The notes beneath the pieces were generated by a model. That model searched no databases. It saw only the letters and a list, made by a program, of their open reading frames with translations, and had not been told where the DNA came from. The position numbers and the translations under genes were made by a program. 64,000 bases of DNA from Lycorma delicatula (Eukaryota > Arthropoda > Insecta > Hemiptera > Fulgoridae), in assembly GCF_047948215.1 (NCBI RefSeq), contig NC_134456.1, positions 195,994,034-196,058,033 on the forward strand. Direction: 5' to 3'. Shown in pieces: positions 1 through 12,861 of the stretch; within the stretch, counting starts at the first letter, position 1, and each line of letters opens with the position of its first letter.

Positions 1-3000
1 TTTTCGGCTCTTTGTCGCTTATATTTTACTGTTACAATACGGATTGAGTGGTTATCAATTTTTCTGGCTACAATTTTCCTTTCAGAAATTACTCGGTAAG
101 AAAATGTATATCTTATATCTCAGTTATAATTAGATATAAAGTCATGCAGCTCTGTGCTTTCACTCTGCTTCTCGATTACTGATGATTTTCATTCGTCATT
201 ACCTTAGAATGCTATGACCATAGGAATTGACTTCCTGTGTATTTGGAAAGTAAAACGAGATTCTTGCCTCTAAGTAGAGATTAAAATTTAATTTACAAAA
301 GACCCTGTCCTAATGTTTTTTCTGTACTACTGTTGTAGTGAAAACTGTGAAGTATAAATATTAGGAATATTTATCAGTTATTTAACATTACTTCTCTACA
401 GTTAGTAACATTATTATTTGATATACATATTTTTCTGAGTTTATGGTCTTAATGCAATAAATTAAACAGCAATCTCAAAAAAAAGTTATTTTGTTTTTGA
501 AAGCGTAGAAACGTAACCAAAAATCTAATTAAACAAATGAATGGAAGAATACCAATCGATTGATTTTAATTTTTTGTAACTGTTCCTCTCTTTCTTTTCT
601 TATTTTTCTCTGTTCTTACACCTGAATATGTGTTTGCTTTCTTTTATTCATTTTATGTGTATAATATGCGGGTTGTGCGCTCGTGCGTGTGAACAGCACG
701 TGAGAAGTGCTGTAAGGTAGAAACTGGAGGGAGGTTCTTTATACACACATTATTCTAGAGATGTCGATTGCAATAGAAGTGTGCACCGGGACATCTCTGT
801 CCAGTCATGATGCTGAGGAGCGTGGGCCGCTGTTAATTAGGCCAGATTTATATGATGTGGCCCTAGAAGGATCGAATGCCGTGGAGAGGATGGGATACGT
901 GTGAATGTTGCCAGATCTTGATTCATTGATAACGAGCAGCAGCAGCAGCCAGCCGCAGCTACATAAACTGACCCAACAATTCTGGTTCACCAAACAAATG
1001 CAAATTACTATCAGACTAATGTATTATTTTTCTTTTTGCTTAACTTTCTCATTAAAATAAGTAAATTTTTATTTTATTTGTTAAACAACATACTAGGCTA
1101 CAATTTATATCTTGTATTTTTATCCTGTTCATTACGATCTTTATTAATGTTAAAGTTTTATTGTTATTGCGTTATTTTATTTGTCGATTTAAATTATTTA
1201 AATTAAATTATATTTTACACGCAAACAACTTAATATATGTGCTTGAATGCTTCGATTTCTTTTATTTTTGTTGATCACTATTTTCAAACTTTTGATATGA
1301 TCTAAGCAGGATTAACATTAATTGAATCCGACTACGTATCAGTAAACCTTTTAGTTTATTTTATAACTTAAAATATTGATATTTAATTTTTATAATAGAT
1401 ATTAAGGGGTTTTTCCTGATGCAAAACTTAATTTTAATTATGGTTTTTCTGTATTTTGATTCAAATCGACGAATCCGCACAACAATATTGATTGTTTGGT
1501 GCGGAACAATATGCGTTTGTTGTACGTGTCAGCAAGCAGTTAAAGGCCCTTGTATACGAATGAATTTCTTAGTAACTAGTGTAGCGTGTGCGTTTGGTTA
1601 AACTGTAAAAATTTATGATTATTAAATCTTCAATTAGTAAATATTTATTTTACAATATATTATTAAAATAAGGAGGGTTCTGATGAATCTTGAACAGTGT
1701 TGCCGTAATATCACATGCGTTTCTTTCGTACTGCGACTATATTAAAATGTGATAAATAATAAATTTTGTATTGGAAGTTTAAAAAAAAAAAATCTTCTAA
1801 AATATTTTTTGCAGGAAGAAGCCATGTACTTAGTTGCTGCTATTCTAGAGAAAAAATTTTTAACAAGCTGAAATAAAAGATTAATATGTATCATAGTGTT
1901 AATAAAAGATTGATATTGATAGATGTAATGAGACATGAAAAGAGTTACCATGCAGCACGGTCTGTCGATTTATTCATGAAACCTTATACATAATTAATTT
2001 ATTAATATAATATCTTTAAACTTAATAAAAATATATCAAAAAATTGTTAGTAGGAAGTAGCTCTGATTATTTACTCCATCCTTATTTGTTTAGAGGGAAA
2101 AAAAATAAATGTTTGACTAATTCTAGTCAAAAAAATGAATAAATACAAACACAATAGATATAACTAAATATTAGTAACAAAATATCAAGTACAATCACAA
2201 AGTATAATCAAAAATATTTCATTTTAATTAATAAATAAATTAAATAAATAAATTAAATTAATAAATAAATTAAATAAATTAAATTATGCGATACATAAGG
2301 AAAGGATTTTTAGATAAATAATATTTTTTTCTTAGAAAAATGTACACTTCGAATATTTAAAAAAAAATTATCATATATATCTTTTTTAATTTACGAAAAG
2401 TACATATTTTTAATTTTTTTCGGTCATTTACGGATTATAGAAAGAAAAAAAGACTAGTACTGCATTAAAATTAGTAACCAGTAGAATGCATTGACAATAA
2501 TTGTTTTTAAGTAACAAAACCTTAATTGCGTGTTAAGGTATGACGTCATTTTTTTTTCTGGGATTATTAACGCTAAATGGAGTATTTAAAGTATTTTCTT
2601 GTCGAAAATAACGTGAAAAAGAAAACTATCTGTGTAGTTGCAAAGTAGATAGTTCTTTATAATGTGTCTAAAGTTGTGATATCATTGCTAATAGTGCATT
2701 GGAAGAGATACACCTTACCGTGAAAGATCATTAAGAAACCAATGGCCGTTTCAGCAATAAATCTGTGCGCATTAACGGAGTTTTCTAAACTTTGACGAGT
2801 AATCCTGTAATTTAACACTCAGTCAAATTTTGTAGTGTTGTGAGTCACAAGAATTCTGTATAACTACAGGTGAAATTTTTTCACGTCATGCACTCATAAT
2901 GTTGAAAGTTAAAACAATTCCGAATTTTTGTGGCAAATATTGAGAACATATGTGTCAGTGAGCACTTTTAAAGTAATCTGGACGGACTGGCTTCTTGTGA

Positions 3001-3367
3001 TGTAGAACGGTGCTGTTCTCAATATGAGACTTTATTCTTGGAAAATCGGTAGATATTTTTTAGAGAAAACACGTTTGTTGCAATGTATTGTAGCATATGT
3101 GTGATTAGTGAGTTTTTAGCATCTAACAATCTTTTACTTAGTGATATAATATATGCAGTTAATTGAATCTGTTGTGTCCCAAGAACATTTTTGTAACAAC
3201 AAAACTCTATCATTATACTAATTATAGGTTACTGTTGACGTTTTCAGATTTAAGTTTGTTATTTGTTTTCATACGGCGCGTTAATTACACAATAATTTAT
3301 TAATCAGTGCCATTACTATTTTAATAAATAGTACTAATATTTAGAAAAAAATAATAAATAAAAAAAA
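1..3367. other. AT-rich DNA, no gene seen outside 665-995
   Basis: Apart from the small island listed separately, this is AT-rich sequence with homopolymer A and T runs and an AATAAATAAATT-like simple tract at about 2225-2285. No coding, RNA or complete mobile element recognised. Confidence 0.5.
761..904 (+). CDS. Short ORF in a GC-richer island, not recognised
   Basis: ATG to TGA, 47 codons, starting MSIAIEVCTGTSL and containing EERGPLLIRPDLYDV, within an island (about 665-975) much GC-richer than the surrounding DNA. A CAG run (AGCAGCAGCAGCAGCC) lies just downstream at about 931-946. On the opposite strand the same island is also open (805-993, GTG start), where the CAG run reads as five leucines and mimics a signal peptide. 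I do not recognise either peptide. It could be a conserved exon, a small ORF in a 5' UTR, or a repeat fragment. Confidence 0.15.
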   Translation: MSIAIEVCTGTSLSSHDAEERGPLLIRPDLYDVALEGSNAVERMGYV

Positions 3368-4005
3368 CTGATGTGGACACTACACGACTTCTGTGTACGC
3401 CTAATAAATTGCATATACACATTTTTTTAAAACGAAAAGTACATAAAATTTTATTTCATTAATAACGTCTGATATTTTTTTAATTGTTATTACTGAATTA
3501 TTATTTATCGTATTTTTTTTAAAATTCGGACATTAATAATTATTAATAAGTTAATATATTTAAATTAAAAAAAAAAAACTTAAAAAAAGGAGATGAAGTG
3601 TGATTCGAACCGATGTGCTTTCTTTTAAGATCCAACTATTTCATTAATTAAGATTTCATTTGGCTATAACTGGAACCAATGAAAATAAGTACCACTAACG
3701 ATATATCATTAAAAAGCTCTCAGTAAGGACTTATTACTGCAGTTAAGAGAAACTCCAAAATCCAATGTTTTCGGATTTTGGGCTTTTTTGGACACTTTTG
3801 GTTCAGTAGAGTACAATCAAAAGGAGAGATGCACAACTAGATGTTACAACAGTCCTAAATCCAACGTCTCTGTTCGTACGTACAGACGTCACACCGAAAC
3901 TAGGAAAAATGAATTCAGGGATGGTAAAAATGGATATTTCCGTTGAAATCTGAAAACCGAAATTTTTCGCGATCACAATACTTCCTTTACTTCGTACAAG
4001 GGAGT
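3368..4005 (+). repeat. 650-bp interspersed repeat, copy A
   Basis: Shares its whole length with copies at 12.2, 35.9 and 57.1 kb. Landmarks in order: CTGATGTGGACAC, an A/T-rich centre ending ATATATTTAAATT, GATTCGAACCGATGTGC, GGCTATAAC, TTATTACTGCAGT, GGATTTTGGGCTTTTTTGGA, CAGACGTCACACCGAAACTA, and TTTCGCGATCACA. Near the ends sit ACTTCxxTGTACG and its inverse CGTACAAGGxAGT, a possible 12-bp terminal inverted repeat seen better in the other copies. No coding capacity. Probably a non-autonomous DNA transposon; the class is inferred. Confidence 0.6.
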
Positions 4006-5589
4006 AATAATAACTGACAAAATCTTAAGTGTAATCACAAAATGTAATTTAAAAAAAAAATTTTATAGATAAATTAATTACGAGTAATAAAATCTTTCTG
4101 TAAACATAAAATCTTTCTGTGTTATAAACACACCTCGACAACTTAACTGAGAACGCTTGTCTATTAGACAGACTAAAAGAAACAGTGTTGTACCGATGCG
4201 ACTAGAGTATTGTTTTTAAATTAAAAAAAAATATTTTATGTAAGATTTCTGTATTGACAATCGAACGTACACAATGTGAGACGTGCAATTATAGAATAGC
4301 ATTCTGTTTTAATATTACTCTACTGTTTATTTGTTATATAATTTATTACTTCATAATTATTTATGCAAAGGTGGAAAAACAACATAAATACATAATTACT
4401 TTAACTCTTCTTAAATAACTAGGACAACGCTGATGTTTGTACAATTAATCTACATATAAACTAAGTAATTACCATAAATAATTTTAATCATCAATTAAAA
4501 AGATTTTCTTCTTTTGTATATAAAAATTTAAAAGGTTGTATTTTGTATATAAAAATTTTGAATTAAAGTTTTTATTTATCAGATTATATTACATTTGCTA
4601 CGTAAGATACTGAAAATTTAGTTAAAAAAATATATGTATATATAGAGGGTTGTTTAAATGATACTTTAAAAGCAATTACTGGTCAATAATTGATATGATT
4701 TTTAAAGTCCTTCATGTAAGGTTATAATTATTTTATTATATAGCTTTAAAAAATTGGAATAATTGTTAAAAATATGTCTGTTATTCTCGAGTATTGTGTT
4801 TATTACTCTTATTATTATTATTGAATTATATGTTAAGTGAAATTATTAACGTATTTTACATCAATTTTTTTCCTAGTTATTTAACGGTTAATTACTTAAT
4901 AGTTACTTAGTTAATACTTAATAGTTAATTATTTAATTACTTAAAGACTTAATAGTTAGTTACTTCTAGTTATTTTTTTCTAATTACTCCCTAACTTTGC
5001 CGATGAGTTTAAACTTGATAACTCGCTTCATAATAAGGGCAGGAAATTGCGTATGTTTTATTTCACTTTCCACTGTTAACCTGTGAAATTTTATACCATT
5101 ATTGAACTTATTTTTAAAAGGCTAAATAAAAAGTAGTGAAATAATCCCCTTTTCGACCATTTTTCAACCTAAAAAGAAATTATGTCCTTGTGAAACGAGA
5201 AAAAATTTCTAAAAATATTCTGTATAAACTGGCTAATAAATAATCGTTTATTATTCTTTTTGCCAATTTATTTTTTTGCTGTTTGATCAACGGTTTTCTA
5301 GTTATCGGTCTTTTTTTAAAGTAATAGCTCTATCAATAAAAGAATTATTATTAATAAAAAAAATTTGGAATGTCAGTTTTCATAAGGTGAATAGGAAAAT
5401 GTTAATAAACAACCATTATTTTGTTGTAGGTGAATTGATATTTGTAATTAAAGATTTATTGCTTTGGGGCCTTACCATAGAAGTACACGATTAGCCACTA
5501 AATTGTCTAATGAACAACATTCCACAACAGTAGTTAGTAGTCAATATTATGGCATTAAAATTTCAGTATTATGTTAAGAATAAATATCA
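4006..5589. other. AT-rich DNA with a TTACTTAATAGTTA microtandem
   Basis: At about 4874-4972 short units like TTACTTAATAGTTA recur imperfectly several times. The rest is AT-rich with nothing recognised. Confidence 0.45.
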
Positions 5590-5960
5590 TGAACGAAATG
5601 ATTGTAGGGAGCCTGGCATAAGCTTTCGTCGCTTCCAAAAATTGCGCATCCATTAACGTTATTAAAACCATATTATCCCAGGCTTATCAAGGATAGTGAG
5701 GAATGAAGTGGTTTCCTGTTGCTTTTTTCACTAAGCCAAAAATACTTTTAGAATGTTAAGCCCGTTGAAACCTAAGTGATTATAGACTTTATAGTGGCTC
5801 CTGCACTATCCTAACCTCTAGGACTGGCCTTATAATTTACATAATTTCTCTCAGAGAAACTGACTCGGATTAATACAAACTTGCTCCTCAGAATTTTTAC
5901 AAGCTTCACAGTCATAAACAAGCAATGTGATAGAGTAAAGGAACAGATATAGCTAATTTT
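5590..5960 (+). repeat. Dispersed repeat, family 2, copy 1
   Basis: GC-richer than its surroundings and related over about 330 bp to 49425-49760. Shared blocks include TGAGGAATGAAGTGGTTT, TTCACTAAGCC (TTCACCGAG in the other copy), GGACTGGCCTTATA and TTTCTCTCAGAGAAACTGAC. No ORF survives in either copy. Element class unknown. Confidence 0.45.
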
Positions 5961-8900
5961 TCAAAATGTCGGTTCTTGAAACAGCTGTATTTAGTATTTA
6001 GCCGATAATTGGAAAACTATCGGTGGAAAAGGTTAGTTACTGAACTGTTAAAAAGGCTTTATTTTTTAGAATTATACACCGACGTAAATTTGTGTTAATA
6101 TGTAATAAAAAATATGAAATTTTTTTATTTCCTTTTTTTCGAAGAAAAATTACATTAAAAAACCGAATTATAATTAAAATTACATATTCCTTTTTTTACT
6201 TTTAATATAAAGTGAATTTCCATTATTCTTTTTTATCGAACTACATACTAATCGAAATTTAGTTCTACTAGTAAAGTTGCAACAATTAAACCATCATTTC
6301 CCTCACAAATTCTCAAACACGAACTCTGTATTTAGATTGAGTGAACAATTTCTTTTTTATTAAGAATTTATTTTATAATATTCTTAATTAACGGTGACTT
6401 CAGTATTGATTAGTTTTTTGTAAAACTGTAATAGTTCAGTATTTCATTTTTAAAAAGTGCCAAATTAAATGAGATAAATGAAGAACCGTAATTATTTAAC
6501 AACTGTACAAAAATAAATTTTATAATCTGGTGTTTATGACTTTAAAAATTTATTTAAATACAATTTTTATCAGTTATTATCAATTTATTCATATAAGGTT
6601 ACCCTTTGCGTATTATAATTAAATACTTTTTCTTAAAATTTGATTAAAATTTTCATTTTTGTCAGCCTAATTTATGCTTAAGCTTATGTATACAGATATA
6701 TAATAATTTGTGTAACGTTAATATTTTATAAATAAAACATTATTTTATTTTTCAAGAGCCATTAGGTGATTGTTTTTATCTACCGTATAACAGGATATCA
6801 GTAGAAGTCCATTAATGCGTTGATAATAAGAATTTCACTTTAAAATTTAAAATTATCTTCAACAGAGTTTGCTGATAAAATTCAACAATTATTTTAATCC
6901 TAAATAATTTAGAAATTAGATGCATACTTTTTAAAGTAGTTTACTGATAAATACAGATAATTATGTTAATTATAAATGGTACACCTTAAGCACATACCTG
7001 TAGTACCTTATATTATGTTATATCTATTCTATGTAATCCTTCTTATTTTTCAAAGCAAGTTTTTCATTAATTTTGTTTTTAATTGGAATAAATAAAATGT
7101 AATATTCTCCATCAAATTAATTTATTTTGTATTCCTACCGTGTTTATTGTATTTTATAATATACATAGCACCTGCTATCTCAGAATTGATTACGTGGTAC
7201 TTTATAAGAATAAAAACATACATAAACAAAACTACTACATCTACAATGATTAAGTCAGTGGTTTATTTCGCCAACCATATTATTACGTGATTTAATCATT
7301 AACTGAAAAAAATTCTTGATTCTAAATTCATTGTTGGTTATTTTTATAAAATATTAATCTGTACAGAATATTTATTATAAAAAAAATAAGAAAATAAATT
7401 TGAGAATACGATCTGTTTACCCGTACGTTTACTATTTCTATAAGGATATTGTAAAACCGGAATGCTGCTTCGGCCTTTTGACCGCAATTCGTACCTGCTT
7501 CTTAATAAAAAAAAAGTTTCTTACAGAATAAGAAGATTCCAATTTATTATTTTAACAAATACCAATAATTGTTATTTTTTATGATTTACCCATTTCAGGT
7601 TTAAAAGTTTTTAGGATTAATTTTTTTTTAGAAAACGCAGTAAAAGTAAAAACGAAGTGAAGAGAAATTATCAGCAAAATAAAATTTTCGATGCGATAGA
7701 ATTATCTACATTCAAAACAATGGGTAATAATTGGTGTTAATTATCTCTGTTAATATAAATATATTATAAATATAAATTATAAATATAAAGTTATCCAACC
7801 ATAGATGTACAATATATTATATCCAAAAATACATTATTTGCAGTAAAATTACATTTTTTTCACAAAGGTATGCCTTTGTTATGTTGTACACAAAAAATGG
7901 AACGAATATGGAATGTAATAAAATACAGTCTAATGAAAGTCTATTACTGGTAAGAAATGAAATAATGCACTGGACATTAAGGATAGAAAACGTAAACAGA
8001 TGCAATATTGTTTGTAACATAAAAAAAAATTGTGGATTTGTTTCCGTTAAAATTAATTTTTCCTCTACGCATTTCTTTGAAGCAAGAGGAAATGAGATAG
8101 TATAATAATATTCACAAAAATAGTAAATATTTCGTATGTTATGTCTTAAATATTTTTTTTAGATCCGTATGATTGTTCGTGAACAAATTATAATGCAGCT
8201 ACCTGTTATAAAAGATATACGATGAAATTCTGGTAATGTACGACCTCCAGCATTAAATATTATACAAAAGATAACAAATAGTTTTCTTTTATGTATTTGC
8301 ACTTTGGTACATACGTAATATTATTATTCATCAAGAAATTTCATTAAAGGTAGATAGATTAAAGTTAGCCATGACTCAGTTGTAATATCTCTAGCCAAAC
8401 ATAAATGTCTAAAACTTGTTGTCTAATTTCTTGTGATATGAATTGAATAAATGTTTAACCATTTTGTTGTTTAAAACTATGATGCAATTATCAGTTGATT
8501 TATTATTCTTTTTTTTTTGGTTGGAGATTTGTCAGCATAATTCATTTTTTTAATTTAATCAATTTAAAGTATTAAAACTTTTAATTTAATCAATTTTGGT
8601 ATAGTTTACTGATATGGTGTCGTTTTGTCTATTTTCTTATAAGTATATAAGAAAAATTCCTTAACGTATATCCTTATAGGTTAAGGAATTTATTTATTTA
8701 ACGCTATATTTCGACACAGTAATTTGCAATTTTCTCTTAACGATTTATTTTTATCGTTTTCATAATTTTTTATTTTCAAAACTTGTAAAAATTTCTTTGA
8801 TTAAAATCTATAATTTTTTTCGATCAATTCGAATCTGAATGATCGACAACAAACATATTTTCAATACTATCTGTGAATGTAATAGAGAAAATTTCATAAC

Positions 8901-9637
8901 TTTATTTTTAAAAAAATCTGTAAAATAAAATCATACCACTTGGTTCTATTACCATTTTAATTAGTATTGGATATAAAAAAGAAACAGAAGACCCTCGTTG
9001 AATTACTATTATTTGGTAGTTTTTTCACGTAAGGTAAATTTGAGCTCGAACTTTCTTGATTGTTCTTATCTTAGACAAATTAGGTTCAAGAATTTCATAA
9101 TTTAAAGAAAAACTAAATTTCCATACATATTAAAACATTATATATTACCCCTGTTTTTATAGTCATTATAGAATAACTTCAACATATTTAGCAAGAATTT
9201 TAATGATATTTAATAACGTTTCTTAAAAAGAACTAATTATTTTTCTTTAAATTACCCTAAATAAAAAAATAAAAAAATGTTGAACAGTGTAAATCTTTGT
9301 TTTAGTTGAATTTAAAATGGCCTTCTTGTGCTTTGTACCATGAAAATAAGATTCGTTTTTATCTTCAAGGTTGCCTATCACCTTTGTTGTTCTATATTAT
9401 TCATTCTTTGGTAAGAAATTTATCTATTGTATCAGAAATGTCTGAGTAATTTTTTGTTAAATAGTCTTGTTTTTATGATTATAATTCTTATATTTATCAC
9501 CCGGAAGTAAAAATATTATACGCAATTACGCTTTTTTGATTAATTCGTTTTAATAGATTGTATTTCCATGCTTTATCGACTATGACGAGTATTTTGTCTG
9601 TAGCGGCGATAATAATTATAAGTATTGTTGTTATAAT
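5961..9637. other. AT-rich DNA, no gene seen
   Basis: Short ORFs overlap on both strands at 7.8-8.1 kb but have no recognisable motif and ordinary AT-rich composition. A small inverted repeat with ATTCCTTAAC arms lies at about 8655-8690. Nothing else supported. Confidence 0.45.
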
Positions 9638-9850
9638 ACATCACCTAACTATTATTATTAGTGTGCTAAATATTGAGATTGTAAATATCTTTTTTAGTGA
9701 TAATTAAGTCATATATATCACAATATAACTATAATGTGTCAATAATGTGTCACAGGTAATAATAAAAACATAAGGTAAGATATGGAATTCTAATCATAAC
9801 AATATAAAAACCAAGTGTATATAAAAGGAAATAAACTATAAAAATAGTTA
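9638..9850 (+). repeat. 200-bp direct duplication, unit 1
   Basis: Pairs with 11505-11712. Shared blocks include AACTATTATTATTAGT, TAGTGATAATTAA, TATAACTATAATGTGTCA and ATAACAATATAAAAACC, followed by GTGTATATAAAAGGAAATAA. Differences are spread throughout, so the duplication is old. Too AT-rich to name a class. Confidence 0.6.
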
Positions 9851-11504
9851 AAACGATTTAAAAAATTTTGCTAAGAACAAATATAATATCGTTTTAATTT
9901 TAAGATATTCTTTTGTACCTTTTCAAAAATATTACACCTTTTAAATTGTATCACAATTTCTACTTTTAGAAGTCGATCCGGAATAGAAAACACTATCCAC
10001 AACTTATTAAACCGTAATTTCATGCGCATTTCAAAAAATCGAAATTTTAAAGAAGAGTTGAAACGTTTTTATCTCGTTTTGTTTGAACTTTTAATACATT
10101 TATTTTTTTATTGATGACGGTTTTATACTCTTATAATTTATAAGAAAAACTTATATATTTTACATTAAACAAATTTTTCTATTTAAAATTTCGGTAGGTC
10201 TACGAAATATTTATTTTATGAAACAATAGTCGTTTATATTAAAAGAAAATATAAAAAAATGTAATAAAACAGTAATGAATGAGAACAGTGAAACTGCGCT
10301 ACGGACTATTGTTGAACGTGAGCTAAGATTGGTAGTACCAGGATAATAGATTGTGGGAAAATATATAAATATTACCATTTTATACCAGATCGTAAGTTTT
10401 CCATTCACTTTCTTAAATGAACGCGACAAAGTAATAAAAATATCAAAATGATATAAGGTTATATATCCTTACATAATAACAAATCAGTCCCAAGCAATGA
10501 TTTCGACAAATAAATAAAAAAATTCTTCAAATCGTGTGTTAATTGATTTGAGTGTTATTTTCTCAAAATTAATTTTTGAACCTTTAGCATACAAAATGCG
10601 CTAAAGAGAATGGAGGTATCCGAAACAGGTCTACTATATATATTAAAGAGTGACAATGCTAGGAAAGGCAGAAAATACGATTCAAATCAACAAAGAAGTA
10701 TGTTTTTATCTGTACCGTATACTTAAGATATATTAATAATAGTCGATAATCTTTAAATATTTTAATATTAGGAATGTTATCGTATACTGTTATAAATCTG
10801 TATTTAAAAAACAATACACATGTCGATTGTGTATGAACGTGAGACATTCCAAGATAATAAGATAATTTTATTTCATGAAAATAAATTAGGGAGGACAGGC
10901 TAAAATATTTTGATTAAAAAACAATGAAAAATTAGTTAACATTATTCTATAAATCTCTAGGTTATTTTTACAGTAAAAACGTGGAATAAAAAAAAATATA
11001 ATTTTCTTTTCCGTTTGTAATCTATCCTACAGGATTTATGGGTATTTAAAGAGAAGCTATACAGATGGATAGCGATGAAACAGAAATTTCAGTTTTTGTT
11101 CTCGTTGACGTAAAATGCTTTAATTCAAAGCAAAAAAAATGTATATTGGGTCGAAAGTAATTTTCTATTCTTCTGTTTTCTTATGTCTACAATAATTATT
11201 TCTTGTTCACGTAGGTTAATGTTTTACATTTAGAATTGTTATATTGTTTTTATTTTAATTACAATAAAATTGTAAAAATTTAGTTTATGTAAAGCTATTT
11301 CTAGGGAATCAAAATATCCCAGTTAGAGTACTGTATTTCAAATTTCAGTTTAGTGTTTGATGGAGCGTCATCTTGATCATAAATAATTAATATTTTCTAG
11401 TTTCTGTTAATGTGTTAGTTTTTCTGTTGGTTTATATAATTTCAACTTTAATCTATATAAGAAGGTATACAGATTTTAATTACAGATAATTAATATTGTA
11501 ATAA
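9851..11504. other. AT-rich spacer between the duplication units
   Basis: About 1.65 kb of AT-rich sequence with no supported gene; the short - strand ORFs at 10.2 and 10.7 kb show no motif. Confidence 0.45.
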
Positions 11505-11712
11505 TAAATCACCAAACTATTATTATTAGTAAGTGCTAAATGATGAGACTGCAAATACGAGTATCCATTTATAGTGATAATTAACACTTATAAGAGTATA
11601 TTACAGTATAACTATAATGTGTCACATAACATAAGGAATGATTTGAAAATCTTTTCATAACAATATAAAAACCGAGTGTATATAAAAGGAAATAAACTTT
11701 ATAAAAAAAGTA
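11505..11712 (+). repeat. 200-bp direct duplication, unit 2
   Basis: Partner of 9638-9850, same orientation. Contains the same ordered blocks, ending GTGTATATAAAAGGAAATAAACT. It has lost a short internal piece present in unit 1 around the second AATGTGTCA. Confidence 0.6.
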
Positions 11713-12185
11713 AAAAGTTATTCTTAAAACGTTTCTTTGTTCAGAAAAATTATTAAAAAAAAGAATAATGTTGATGCTATTACGTATACCCGCATATAAA
11801 TTACAAACACCTGGATAATTTTTACGCTGAAACAGTTTTTATGCAGACACTTGTGTAATGAATTTTGTTTCGTGTACATTAGAAAATACCTATTTCTTCT
11901 TCATAGTGAAATGGTTAATTAAAGAAATAATTACATATAAAAACTGAAATTTAGGAATAATTAAAAAAACGAAATAAAAATTTGTGAAATTACCGTGGGT
12001 ATGAATTACAAAGCTGTAGTGTTTAAAAATGGTTATTCTTCCCACCAAAAAGTTTTTTTCAGAAAAATGTTTATTTTTTTGTATTACTGGTTGGTTACAT
12101 ACAACGATTTTTGTTTTAATCTAATTGACATAAAACATTAAAAACTACCGACAAAAAAAAAATCAAACGACTTATAAATAAAAAT

Positions 12186-12861
12186 CTGATGTGGACACCA
12201 CATGACTTCGTTGTACGTCTATTAAATTACATGTACACATTTTTAAAATGAAAAGTCCATAAAATTTTATTTCATTAATAACTTCTGATATTTTTTAATT
12301 GTTATTATTGAATTATTTATTGTAAAACATTTTTACAATCAGAGGTTAATAATTATTAATAAATCAATATATTTAAATTTAAAAAAAAGTTAAAAAAAAA
12401 CTGGAGATGAAGTCTGATTCGAACCGATGTGCCTTCCCCTGAAACATCATAATATTTCATTAATTAAAATTTTATTTGGCTATAACTCTGGAACCAATTA
12501 AAATAAGTACCACTTATGACATATCGTTGAAAGCCCTCAATGAGGGCTTATTACTGCAGTCAAGAAAAAGTCAAAAATCCATATTTTTTGAATTTTGGGA
12601 TTTTTTGGACACTCTTAGTCCAGTTGATTGCAATCAAAAGAGGAGGTGCACAACTAGATGTTACAGCAATCCTAAATCCAAAATTTCAGCATTCTACTGC
12701 TAATCGATTTTGATTTATGATACATACGTTCGTACATACAGACGTCACGCCGAAACTAGTTAAAATGGATCCAGGGATATTCAAAATGAATATTTCCATT
12801 GAAATCTGAAAACCTTAATTTTTCGCGATCACAGTACTTTTTTCACTTTGTGCAAGGAACT
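12186..12861 (+). repeat. 650-bp interspersed repeat, copy B
   Basis: Same order of landmarks as copy A from CTGATGTGGACACC to TTTCGCGATCACA and TGCAAGGAACT. It is slightly longer because it keeps a segment (about 12690-12730, containing CTGCTAATCGATTTTGA) that copy A lacks but copy C has. The ORF at 12476-12703 inside it is a product of the repeat and not a gene. Confidence 0.6.

Noticed and set aside
805..993. - strand ORF with a leucine run resembling a signal peptide
   Set aside because: The leucines come from a CAG/CTG run and the frame starts at GTG; no evidence of a secreted product.
12476..12703. 75-codon ORF at 12.5 kb
   Set aside because: It lies entirely within copy B of the 650-bp interspersed repeat and is broken in the other copies.
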